A stretch of DNA of 64,000 nucleotides from Symmetrospora coprosmae (lineage: Eukaryota > Basidiomycota > Cystobasidiomycetes > Symmetrosporaceae), in assembly GCA_008802785.1 (NCBI GenBank), contig VUYT01000005.1, positions 682,001 to 746,000 of the forward strand, read 5' to 3'. Under the pieces are notes generated by a model that was not told the origin of the DNA, ran no database searches, and worked only from the letters and a program-made list of their open reading frames with translations. A program made the translations under genes and the position numbers. Positions 10,908-21,462 of this stretch are shown here, piece after piece. The first letter of the stretch is position 1. Each line of letters starts with the position of its first letter.

Positions 10908-13393
10908 CTAAGCCTCTGCAGCCTCTCCACGTTCTGCTCTTGCCCGCTTCTTCTCCCTCTCTTTCTTGCCCACGCGCTTCTTCGGTCCCTCGCTGCTGGC
11001 CGCCGCGCCAGTTGGACCTGGAGCCCCATTCGCCGCCGGCTGGTCATCCCTCTTCCTCTTTCTCGTGTAATCGGCCGCATGGTACCCTGCATCACCATCA
11101 TCCTCGGGGAGCTCCTCGCCCCAAGCGCGATTAGCAAGCCGCTTCCGAAGCTCCTTGAGTTTCTTGCGCTTCTTGTTGTTGGACCCGTCTTTGCCGCCTT
11201 GCTGCCGATATGGCGCAATCTTTCGGAGCGCCTCGTACTCGTTCAGCTCGGCGTCGGTAGCCATGAGGATCTCGGCGGGCGAGAGCGCAAAGGGATCCGC
11301 GTCTGATCCGGCCGGGTTGAGCAGCGACGAGGCCGCAGACGACGTGTAGTGGAAGCGTGTGGGCAAGTCGCCGACCATGTCCTCGTAGTCGAGCTTGTAG
11401 TAGTCGTCCATGAACGCGTCGATCTGCCGCTTCCGCTCGGCTGGGTCGGCAATCTGGTCGAACGCTTCGGGCGCCAGAACCGCTGCGAGCTGCTCGTCCA
11501 CTTCCGCATCATCTGCAGCGCCGTCTCCGCCATCCTCCTCCGCCGCCCGCTCCTTGCCCTTGCCTTTCTTCTTGTTCTTCTTCTCCTTCTTGCGCTCGGC
11601 ACGCGTCTTCTTCCCGCTGGTTGACGGTGCAGTCGGGTCGTAGGCATCGCCCCCCGGCGCGTACGCCTCGTCGTACTTGTCATCCTCGGGCACAATGTCC
11701 GAAATGTCGATGTCGTCCTCAAAGACCGGCTTGCCGTTCGCGTCCACACTCTCGTAGAACTGGTTCCCGAACACTTTGGCCATCTTTTCAGCGTGCGACG
11801 CCGGGTCGTAGTCGCCCTCGAGGTCAAGCGTGGAGAAATCGAGCCCTTCGTCCGCGATGCCCGCGACCTCTCGAATCTTGGCGATGCGCTCGAGGATGTC
11901 CTGCTTCTTGAGGTTCTTGAGTCGCTTGAGCTCTTCCATCCGCTCGCGCTTCTCCTCCTCCTTGCGCGCTTTGGCGCTCTCGCGCGTCTTCTTGCGCGAG
12001 TCGTCCACGCGCCGAATCGACGTGCTCCCGCCTAGGTCTCGCCCGTGCGTCTGAATCTCGCCTCCTGCAGCTTCTTCAAAGCGGAAGTTGTAACGCGTCT
12101 CGTACTCTTCTGCTTTCTCGAACTCGTCCGCAGAGTCGTCATCGAGCCCGGTCGCATTTGCCCCGGAAGGCCCGGGAGCAGGGAGTACCGGCGTATCGTC
12201 CTCCACCGCAGGAACGATCTCGGAGTACTTTGGGCGATGCTTGGACTTTTTGTCGAGCCAGCCTCGGTTCAAGATGTAGCTGCGTGTATGAGCGATACGG
12301 TCAGTAAGTAAAGCGCATCCACGTTACAACATGTCCGGAACCAGGCGCACTTCTTGAGGAAATCGTCGTCGCTCTTCTTCGGAGCTTCGTCGCCCTCCTC
12401 GGATGCCTCCGTCTTGCGCTTGTTCTCCGCTTGTATCGCGAGCGCCCTGTCCATCTCTGCCTGTCCAACGTTCTCCAGAAGGAAGCGGCGGTACTGATCT
12501 TCTTCCTCTTCCGCACTGTCTTCTCTCGCATCACGCCTGACGAGCAGGCCATCCCCGTCCTCATCATCCGCCTCTCCATCTTCGTCATCGTCGCCGTCAA
12601 CGTCAACCGCCTGCAAGAAAGCCGCCTTCGTCTCGCGGCGGAGGTCTTCCTCTTCCTGCGCATGCGTCCGGAAGCCAGAGGGCCCGGCTGTAACATCCTG
12701 CTCGGAATCCTGGTTGTGAACGCCGGCGAGCAGAGCGTTCCGCTGGTAGTCTTTAAGCTTTACGGCTTTCTCCTTCTTGCCCTTGGACTGGCTGCCTTTC
12801 TTCGAGGCCGAGCGCGCCTTTGCTAGTCGGCTTTCCTCGGCTGTTCGTTCCGAAGGATGGTTAGAAAGGCCAACATCAGCTCTGCACGACGCCGCAGCCG
12901 CAACGGCGTGCATCGGCCAGCGCGGAAAGCGGAGCGAGTGCGCGCACCGTCGAAAAAGTCTTTGCCATCCTGGTAGAGCTCGGTGTCGCCCTTGCGGATG
13001 CGGCCGATGATGTTGAGGATGGCAGCATCGACTTCGGGCGTGACGAACTCTGCGTCCGAGTCTTCGGACGAGTAGTCGGTCGAGCTGTACTCCTCGTCGT
13101 CTTCGTCCGCTTCGCCGTACTTGTCCTTGACTGCTCACACGGGGCACGGAAGAGCACCGGCGTCAGCCTACGTATGCAGCGTACGAGCGTACGACAAGCA
13201 ATGACGGGCACATACGCTTGGACAGCTCCTCTGTGCGCTTCTTTGCATCGTACTTTTCGGCAAACTTGTGGTTGATGCTCAGGCTGGGCCCTCCTCCTCC
13301 GTTGCTGCGTCTGTGCGACTGGGAGCGGGACTCGGAGCCCATTCCATACTCGTGCTCATCGTGCAAGTCATCGTCGTCGTCGAGGAGATTCAT
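10908..13393 (-). CDS. KRI1: KRI1 family ribosome biogenesis factor
   Basis: Four exons: 13393-13216, 13130-12948, 12840-12351 and 12279-10908 (740 aa, in phase). Diagnostic KRI1 features are present: LSINHKFAEKYDAKKRTEEL at the N-terminus, VKLKDYQRNALL, the FLKNYILNRGWLDK junction formed by splicing exons 3 and 4, and the signature FMDDYYKLDYEDMVGDLPTR with FHY after it. Long acidic and Lys-rich stretches surround these. KRI1 works with the KH protein KRR1 in the nucleolus for 40S subunit (18S rRNA) maturation. The frame stays open upstream of the chosen ATG through a poly-Ser run but has no ATG before a stop near 13529, so a short upstream exon could exist. Confidence 0.9.
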
Positions 13394-13962
13394 GCTGCTG
13401 CTGCTGCTGCTGCTGCTCTTGCTATGGCTTCGCTCGTCGAGAAGCAGAAGGGTGCTGGCTGAAAACGTGACCTCCTCGAGCTCGTTGCCTCCCGACCTCT
13501 TTGCCACCTCGAACGGCCACGGCCACGGCTATCATACGAGCACGCGGCTGCACGGATGCAGCTCCTCCCTACGACAATCCTTCACGATGGTGTGACGCGT
13601 TCTGTCTTGCTCCGACTGTTGACTACTGCCGTCTGTTTCGCTGCTCGTCTGCGCCACCGTTCACAAAAGCCAGATGCCGCTGGCCGCTGGGACATGAGCA
13701 CAGATTCGTCCTGTGCGCGCACTGACCGCTCTTGATGATTGGAGCTCCGCGCCTTCGCCTCTCTGCCGACGCTTCGCGCTCAACTCGCTCGGAAGAGGGT
13801 CCAAACACAGATCACTTCGACCTCGCATCGACAGGCGAACGACGATATGGATGCGAAGCTGACACGGCGTGCAGTCGCGAGAGAGTACATAGCTCTGCAA
13901 TGCTGTCGTGCAGGTTCTCTTCTCTCTCGTCACAGCACTACAGCTACAGCTTGCCATCTCCG

Positions 13963-13970
13963 CATATATA
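13963..13970 (+). promoter_or_regulatory. TATA box of the 14163 gene
   Basis: A clear ATATATA element in GCATATATACTC, followed over about 30-60 bp by CT-rich sequence with CTC/TCA initiator-like sites. It is about 195 bp upstream of the start codon, which leaves room for a leader with one intron. Confidence 0.55.
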
Positions 13971-14079
13971 CTCTGCTCTCCTGCCCAAACAGCTCTGCTC
14001 CCCTGCATTCATCTGCCTACTCCACCCTGAACGCCCACTGCAGAGCTTCAGATAAACCCTTCCCACACGCACCTAGACA

Positions 14080-14154
14080 GTGAGTTGCCGCCTCCGATCT
14101 GAGCATCGCCCCGACGGGTGTCGAGCCCAGCTGACTTGGTGCTCCTCCTTTCAG
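14080..14154 (+). other. 5'UTR intron of the 14163 gene
   Basis: The donor is GTGAGT after AGACA, a CTGAC branch point lies near 14131, and the acceptor is TCCTTTCAG. The start codon comes eight bases after the acceptor. A leader intron next to a strong TATA box is common in highly expressed fungal genes. Confidence 0.65.
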
Positions 14155-14162
14155 ACCGCATC

Positions 14163-14507
14163 ATGTCTCTCCGAAGCGTCTCCTCCTCATCCTCGGCCTC
14201 ATCGTCGACATCCTCCTTCTCCGCATCGGGCATCTCCTCGCCCCTCGGCGCGCTGCACCATGCCTCCGCTGGAGCACACTGCGACTCTGCCCTCTCGTCC
14301 CTCGCCGCCCGCCTCGTCCCAAAATCCCTCCTCGCGCGCCGCATCGCAAAAGCGAAGGAGCAGGCCGCGCGTGCAGTCGAGAAGGAACAGCGGCGCGCAT
14401 CGCCCAAGGAGGCCAAGTTTGTCGAAATGGAGCGCGAATGGAAGCGGGATGCCGCGCGGGCTGCAGAGGCCCGCATAGTGGATGGCATGCGCATGCTCGG
14501 CATGTAG
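14163..14507 (+). CDS. Small serine/alanine-rich protein, function unknown
   Basis: One coding exon of 114 aa. The first third is a Ser-rich low-complexity stretch. From about residue 52 a predicted long helix rich in Ala, Arg, Lys and Glu follows (ARRIAKAKEQAARAVEKEQR, then AKFVEMEREWKRDAARAAEA). There is no signal peptide or membrane segment and I recognise no family. The ATG at 14163 follows a clean 5'UTR acceptor; an upstream in-frame ATG at 14118 falls inside that intron. The gene ends 155 bp from the convergent MRM2 gene. Confidence 0.65.
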   Translation: MSLRSVSSSSSASSSTSSFSASGISSPLGALHHASAGAHCDSALSSLAARLVPKSLLARRIAKAKEQAARAVEKEQRRASPKEAKFVEMEREWKRDAARAAEARIVDGMRMLGM

Positions 14508-14662
14508 TTTCGGTGTGATGGAACGGTGATGCGTCGGGAGCTGGAACTCCGTTTGTCGCATAGCCCGTGTGCATAGGTGCAATACTGTTGTTGTATCCAG
14601 ACACTCCGGTGCTGGCTTAGATGTCCCGTGCAAGCTTTCTTCCCGCTTCGCAGCCCTGGACC

Positions 14663-15541
14663 TCAAGGAGCTTGTTCCGCATCGCCCAGGCTAACCTCCT
14701 TCAGACCGCGAGCTACAATGTAGCACTCGGCGCTCTCCTTTCTGCTCGCGTCTGGCTTGACAACTCTGACAGTCCTGAAGAGCTTCTGCAGGACGGTCTT
14801 CCTCCACACATCAGCCTCATGGCTCTGCAGGATCTTGAGGACCATTGTCTTGTTGTTTCCCTCAGTGTTCGTTTTATGCGGCTGATGTATGTGCAGCTCT
14901 TCTGCAGCTGACAGAGCTGGCAGTGACGATGCTGATGCTGATGCAGGTGTGAGCTTGGGTGCAGGACCTGCAGGCTGGCTCATGTACTCCAGGCTAAGCT
15001 GAAGCACAAGCTCGCACAGCTCCAAGCTGCGCGCCGAGTCGGCCTCCCTGCTGCCGGAGGTATTGGCGAGCATGTCCGACAGGACGACGTCCACGCTCGC
15101 TGGTCTGTTACCGTCCTCGCTGCTACCAAGCGCGGCGCGGATCGCCGAGCGGGTCTTCCCATCTCGAAGATCCCCTCGGACAAAGCGCAAGGTACCGGCA
15201 GGCCCCGCAGCAGCGGCCGCGACGCTCGAGTCGAGCTCGAGCAAGTCGGCCGCGACGATCCTTCCGCGCCCTCTGAGGCGCTCGAGGCAGACCTGCGTCC
15301 AGCCGCCTGGTGCGGCGCCGAGCTCGAGGATGGTTGCGCCGCGCCTGAGGAGCATGAAGCGTGCATCGAGCTGGAGGAGCTTGTGCGCGCTGCGAGCGAC
15401 GTAAAGGGACGGGGAGGAAGACGAAGACGAGGAGGGGGAGGGGGAGGAAAATGCAGCGAAAGCGTCGTTCCGGGCTCTAGCGAGCCAGCGGGAGGATGAG
15501 CTGCCCCTGGATTTCGTCAAGTGCGGCACGCATGGTCGCAT
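14663..15541 (-). CDS. MRM2: Mitochondrial 2'-O-ribose rRNA methyltransferase, FtsJ/RrmJ family
   Basis: A single exon of 292 aa. The SAM-binding motif ILELGAAPGGWTQV (residues 71-84) and the K-D-K-E catalytic tetrad of RrmJ/FtsJ enzymes are visible: Lys54 in ARSAHKLLQLD, Asp in DVVLSDMLANTSG, Lys in KTMVLKIL and Glu in SRKESAECYIVA. The Arg/Ser/Ala-rich N-terminus fits a mitochondrial presequence and the short, tail-less form fits MRM2 rather than nucleolar SPB1 or cytosolic TRM7. MRM2 methylates a uridine of the mitochondrial large rRNA A-loop. A low-complexity insertion of about 40 residues (PAPKLTPASASASSLPALSA) precedes the third catalytic residue, which is unusual; an unrecognised intron there cannot be excluded. 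Confidence 0.85.
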   Translation of the reverse strand: MRPCVPHLTKSRGSSSSRWLARARNDAFAAFSSPSPSSSSSSSPSLYVARSAHKLLQLDARFMLLRRGATILELGAAPGGWTQVCLERLRGRGRIVAADLLELDSSVAAAAAGPAGTLRFVRGDLRDGKTRSAIRAALGSSEDGNRPASVDVVLSDMLANTSGSREADSARSLELCELVLQLSLEYMSQPAGPAPKLTPASASASSLPALSAAEELHIHQPHKTNTEGNNKTMVLKILQSHEADVWRKTVLQKLFRTVRVVKPDASRKESAECYIVARGLKEVSLGDAEQAP

Positions 15542-15827
15542 CCGAGGCTGCGTGAGGGCCGGCAGCGGGATTGCTTGAACAGAGCAGAGGACTCAGGAAT
15601 CTCTATGTCGCTGTTGTGCACTCGATGGAGCTCATCAAGGTGATGTGTCGGGCGGAGTCGCAGGCCCGTGGCTCACCGGATAGAGGGTCCGTGCGCTCCG
15701 TGCGCTCCGTGCTCGCGTGCCCTTTGCCGGACGGCGGCGCTTCTCTCTATCTCTCCAAGCGCTTTCCAGCAGGAGGACAGAAGGGGTCCGTCCCATCTCT
15801 TGGCTTCTGTACGATATCGTATCAGAC

Positions 15828-18800
15828 ATGGCCATCAACGTCAACCAGGGAGAGACGTACGGCGCGGCTGCGTCCTCTTCTGCAGCAGCAGCCGGTGGCG
15901 GCAGCGGTTCGGGCTGCAATCACAACAGCGCAGGAAGCGGGCAACAGCAGCATGAGCCGCTTAGGCGGGACGGGCAGACAGAGCGGCAGCAGTACAGAGG
16001 GACATATGCGCCTCCCGCGGCTCAGCGGAGCCCGGGCAACGACGCAAGACGGGTCGCAGAGGCCCATGCAGCACGAGCTACAGCTTCAGCTTCAGCGTCC
16101 GGAAGGAGCAGCCTGCCTGCAGCGGGTCCGGGAACGAGCGACCCGAGGATTCGCACATCGCTGCCATCGCAGGACCAGGCAGCGAGAAGCTCGGTCTCAC
16201 AGAGCGCAGATCCGCGTCGGGCTCCCGCTTCACGGCGGAATGGCCCAAGTCCCTGCCCGGATCTGCCTGCCAACAATGACCGCACGGACGGTCGGGCAGC
16301 GTCGCTCCCGCTGCGAGAGAGCCAGAGCGGACATGCCAGACAAGAGGCTTTCAGTACGCAGAATCTACGGGCATCGCTCCCTGCCTCTGGTGCCGGCAGC
16401 AATCGCCAGTCAGGAGCCACCTTTGGAGGACACCGGCAGTCGCACTCGCAGTCGCAACAACCGGCATATCAGCAGGCCCATTCGCGCGGCATCCTCAAAC
16501 CACAGCATGAGTCTGACACAGCCGCCACCCTGCGGGATAGTCGGAACGGCAGAGCACCCGTAAACCTAGCTGCGCAGGCGGCCGCACAGGAGCGGCTAGC
16601 ATACCAGAAGGTCACGCACAATGGGCAGCCGCGCCCTATCAGACCGTACAGCAAGACGCTCACTGCGCTCAGGAACGGGGACATTGAGTCGGCGTTTGAG
16701 CCAAAAGAGTCGACGCACCTTCTGCCCGAGGAGCTCGGCAGCAGGCCCGAGCCCCAGAGCAGGCCAGCCCACCTCACCGTGTACTTTCCGCCGCGAGCCC
16801 CGATGCACTCGGTCCACGAACCAAAGGAATGCTTCTACCTCTGCAACGGTCAGCCGCATCCCAATAGCACCCCCGTGTGCCGTTTCTGCAAGAACGCCAT
16901 CGGCCCGCACTTCAGGGACAATGTGAGCGACAACGCAACCTATTCGGGGATGTCATTGCATTCCAAGCTGACGCATGCTGCGCATCAGGTCTACACGCAC
17001 GATATGGCCCTCGAGCATCTCATTCACCACTGCAAGCTGCCAGCAGAGGAGCGAACCCTCCTGTTGGACGGCTTCCGTGAGTTCGACAAGGACTGCCTGC
17101 AGCTGACCTCTGGAACTCGGGCAAATCCAGAGCGCGGGTACGTTGCTCCACTCAAGCAGCGGACCCAGCAGAGCGCCCCTACCGGGCCTTCACTGTCAAG
17201 TTCCACATCGAGGTCACACGCAATCCCGGCCAAGCGGTTCGTACCACGGCCGTCTGTCTCGACTGTGGTGCCCGAAACCGAGGCACAGAAGCTGCTCAAG
17301 AAGAGGGAGGAGCGAGAGCGGCTGGAAGAGGCGGCTCGCGCTCGGCAAGAGTACGAAGAGCTCGACGGTCTAGTGCAGAGCCGCCGTGGCGTCGACATGG
17401 AAGGAGGACATGCAGAGCAGGAGTCACACAGACACGCCTCTTCCAGCAAAGGCTCGCGTACCGCAGTGCATCCCCAAAGCAAGACTCGGCGCGAGGACAG
17501 TGCCGCTGCTCCGGCTGTGACGCGCGGTGTCGAGGAGGACACTTCCGCCGACTTTAACACCATCGACGATACTTCGATGGAATCAGGAGGAGCCTGGGGC
17601 ATCGCACCGGGCGATACCAGTCATGACCGGGAGTCTTCGGCCGGCGCTGAGATCGACGAACTGGCATCGGACGATGAGGACGATGGCTTTACGTGCATAA
17701 GGTTGCAGTCTGTGGTGCAGCAGCCTCCGAACGATGCGACAGCTGCGCCGCCTTGCCTCGAAAGCGCGAGCGCGAGCGCACCCGCGCACGCGCAAAACGC
17801 CACGCTCTCCGCGCCCAGGACATCCGCTGCAGACCCACCTCGTCTAGACCAGCGGGTTGCCGCTCCGATGCATGAGCAAGGGCCGCCGACCGGCCCCTTG
17901 CAGAGTATAAGCGAAAAAGGAGAACCACTCGCCCCTGCCTCAGCATCCTCGCCCAACGCCAAGCTCCAGACGAAAGTGCGCGACACCTCCACCGACAGTG
18001 ACGATTCCTTCGAGGAGGACGATGAGTTCCTTCGTCCGCCTCCACCACTGCCCGGTCTATCTCGCGCGCCAAACCCATACAGCATGTCCTCCCGCAAGTC
18101 CGGCGATCCGATCGATGCTCGGAAAAATAACCGCCTCTTCGAGGAGAACACGGCTTTGTTCGACCCCGCACCGTCAGGCGCGCGGTCGGCAGCAGCCAGT
18201 CCGGCAAAGGCGCCTAGTGCGGTAGGGACGGGCACAGGCCCATCTGAAGCATTCGCCGACCTACTCGAATCTGTCAAAAAGGCCGCTCCAGGCGGTCGTG
18301 TTGTCGACACGATGCGGCCGCAGGACCATACATCGTTCTTCGATAACTTGTTCCGCCCGCCACCTATTCAGTCGGTCAGTCCAGTGAGGCTGGAACCCAA
18401 TGCAGCACCCTCGTCATCTCGCCCAAGTTTCGTCCCTCCACGTCCGGCAGGGGCACAGCGCCGATCTACGGCGTCGACGGCAGCACCGCCGCGGCAGCCT
18501 TCCATCGCGCCTACTCCTACCGTAGCACCGTCCAGTGTACCAGTCGAGCCGCCGCGCGCACTCTTCGCGCCTCCATCCCCACCTCCTACGGACCCACCGA
18601 GCAAAGTGGAAGCGGACTCTAGCCTGGACTTCTCTACAGCGGCCGACAAAGCGGAAAAACCGCGAAAAGCGAGCAGGACGAGCCGATCGCGCTCGCCTTC
18701 AGTCGAGGTCCTCCTGGTCGACTCCCAACCCGATGCGACCGTCAGTCGGAAGGAGCCCGAAATCCGGGCCCAGGCTACTCAGCCTGCACTCCCAGACGTC

Positions 18801-21092
18801 ATCCCGCCTACTCCCTTCGACCTGCCTCACGACCCGCCCCGAACCATCCCTGCATACCAAGCTATGGTCGAGGAGGGCAGCGACGACGATGACATCGCAT
18901 CGAGACCACGGTCGCGCTCACGCTCCGGCTCACTCTCGTCAGACGACGGCGATATCCCGCCAGACGAGCTCTTCTCTGATGCATATTCATTCACGAGCGA
19001 TGCGCGCGGAAGCGCCATGACAGGTAGTCGGGCCTCCAGCCGGCCAGCCTCGCAGGCTGGTACGGGCACAGGCACAACGCGGCGTAAGGTGGACAGGGAG
19101 CCGAGCAGCGACCCGGTCAAGATGGAGCTCAAGGTGGAACCGGCTGCCAAAGTCGAGCCTAAGCCTGTCGGCGCGCCAGATGCAGCGGGTGCACGTGGGT
19201 ATGCAGCCAAGGGCAAAGACAGGATGGCGGAAGTTGTCACTGTCGAAGACTCCGAGCCCGAGCTGGCGCTGCTGCAGTCTGCGGACCTTCCATCTGGCAG
19301 CCTGGCTTCGGAGCCGTCTGAAGCTTCCGAGTCAGAAGAGGACGAGCCTGTCGTGCCAAAGCCGGCAGAAAAGACTGAGCCTGCACCCGCTCTCATTCGG
19401 CCGATGGCGAGGCGGCAGGGTAAGCGGGTCACGCCTCCACCTAGCAAGGCCGCCACTAGTGAGCGTCAAGGTGTCGAGACCGACTTCGTGGGCGGACAAG
19501 TTCATGACGAAGTTAGCGAGGACGAACAGAAGCAGGAGGAGGAACAGGACGAGGAGGACAGCAGCTCCGACCCAGACGCCGTGTATGTGACGGCTTCCTG
19601 GTCAAAGTCAAAGTACCAAGACAAGCACGGCAAGACGCCTTCGAAGGTGATGTCCTCACCAACGTCAGCGTCCAGAGCCACGCGTAGCAGCTCGGCAAAG
19701 CAGCGCAGACGAGATCGCAAGCCTGTCAAGAGTGACAGCGACGACGATGAGGTTGATCTCTCAGAGCTCGAGGCGAAGATTGTCAACAAACGTCAGAAGC
19801 CACACATGAATGTGCCCCCAGCTGGCAAGGTTCCCACGCCTGCGCGCGTCTCGCACTCTTCCTCGAGAGAATCGAGTGACAGCGACAAGCCACTCCGCAA
19901 GAAGTCGCAGCCAGCGAAGGCCAGCGCTAGCCAAAATCGGCCGCGCGCTTCCAGCTCTCAGGCGAAGGCGAAAAAGTCGACGCGCGGCCCCAAGCTTGTG
20001 AAAGGGTTGACACCCTCTCCGCCTGCCCCTGGTGGGCGACGTCGGGCCCGGCGCGATGACGAGTATGCGGGGACGAGCTCCTCTTTCGACACCGAGAGCG
20101 GCGATGAGGTCGAGTCCATCTCGGACTCGGATGTTGACGATAAGAGCATTGTACCGATCGTCTCGGACAATAGCTGCGAGAGCAGCGGTCTGGACACGGA
20201 GGAAGAGGAGGCGGAGCGGCGGAAGCTGTACACGCGGAAGCACATCCGTATAGGCGAGGCTTCCCCTGGAGGCAAGAAGCGCAAGAGGATCCTCGAGTCG
20301 GACTCTGAGGGCGGGTATGGGGATGCGAGCAAGCTGAAGAGCGAAAGCAAATCCAGGGAGCAGACAGCGGGCACCAAGAAGCGCAAGCTCGTCACAGCAG
20401 ATGTATGGGAGGCTTACCAGCGCGAGCAAGCCGGCCGCGAGTCTGACAACCCTAAGGCGAAGAGCAAGAAGAGAAAGAAGAACAGCGAGGGCAGGAAGAG
20501 GGCGAAGGTCAAGGCCGCTCGCGAAGTCGCTCGTGAGGCAGCTTTTAGCGGACAGCCGTCTACCCCTGAAGCCGTTCGAGACACCCAGGCTACCCATAGC
20601 TCGAGCAGGCACAAGCGGGCCGCCAAGCAAGAAAGTATTAGCGCGCCCAATTCTGTCGCCACTACGAAAGGCTCTACCTCTCGCGCGCGGGCGCAGGCCA
20701 GTCTCGACAGCAATGCCACTTCTTGGGGTGCGAGCCAAAGTGCCGCTCTGGACTCGCTCTTCAGTCCGGGCGTGGAGCTCATGGACCACGCCTCGACAGA
20801 GGAGGACGACGACTTCCCGCCGGTGCTCAAAGAGTACGCTGCGATGCTCAAGGCCAACGACATCCTCAACATGTTTGATCTGCGCCGCTCGGTGCGGGAC
20901 GGCGCCGACTCAGAAGTTACCAACTTTGCGAACTATCTGGCTGTGAGTGCGGATTCTTGCGGAGCTTTGACGTGTGGCACAAGGAACTGATGTGTTGTGT
21001 ACTTTGCGCCTCTCTAGGAGACTGGAGCAGCGGAGATTCAGAGGAAAGGGGAGCGATTCCGGTTCATCCGGGCCATCGCGGCGGCCATGTAG
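15828..21092 (+). CDS. Large intrinsically disordered protein (1,729 aa), function unknown
   Basis: Exon 15828-20942 joins exon 21018-21092 in phase (GCT|GTGAGT, acceptor CTCTAG). I chose the ATG at 15828 (MAINVNQGETYG) because the upstream open frame looks non-coding. Almost the whole protein is low-complexity: Gln/Ser/Arg-rich at the start, then long acidic, Ser/Pro and Lys-rich runs. One ordered island (residues about 310-430) contains HLTVYFPPRAPMHSVHEP, KECFYLCNG and VCRFCKNAIGP, a Cys cluster that could bind zinc. A second conserved-looking block lies at the C-terminus (FPPVLKEYAAMLKANDILNM, FDLRRSVRDG), completed by the last short exon. Many Lys/Arg clusters such as KKRKRIL suggest nuclear location. 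I recognise no named family. Confidence 0.75.
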
Positions 21093-21462
21093 ACGCATCA
21101 GACAAGATCTATCGGAGAGCTCTATCGCCATAAGGGAGTCGGCAGTACTATGCTGTTGTAATTGTATGCTGCGGAGCGGAGCGACTTCCTGTGCAGCCTG
21201 TCCAGAGCGCGTGGCGAATCTCAAGCGTGCAATTCTTCGGAGTCTACCTCTCAGCGAGCTCACGAGCACACGAGCATACGACTTGCGTTGTGTAGCTACC
21301 TTGTGCTGCATTTACCTTCCTCTGCATCTGTTTGCCGGTCGTATTCGACGGATCCTCGCTTCTTCCTGTGCCTTTTTCACGCGGCTCGAGCGTGTCGCGC
21401 CGTCCAGCGCCGCTGGGCCGTCTTTCGTCTGGATAAGTTGGAGAAGAGCAACCACGACGACG
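21093..21462. other. Intergenic region before the MscS channel gene
   Basis: About 370 bp holding the 3' end of the disordered-protein gene and the promoter/leader of the MscS gene. The MscS frame is open through here but has no coding character. No RNA gene seen. Confidence 0.5.

Larger units (their letters stand above)
13394..14162. other. Divergent promoter region, KRI1 / small serine-rich gene
   Basis: About 770 bp. It holds the upstream region of KRI1, a TATA box (13963-13970) followed by pyrimidine-rich sequence typical of fungal transcription starts, and a 5'UTR intron (14080-14154) for the plus-strand gene. I find no further protein or RNA gene. Confidence 0.6.

Noticed and set aside
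19761-20789. 342-aa minus-strand ORF opposite the disordered protein
   Set aside because: Leu/Arg/Ala-rich antisense of Lys/Glu/Ser codons; no start context, no domain.
20974-21462. Upstream extension of the MscS reading frame
   Set aside because: Overlaps the last exon of the preceding gene in another frame and is Cys/Arg-rich without coding character; the ATG at 21463 starts the real protein.
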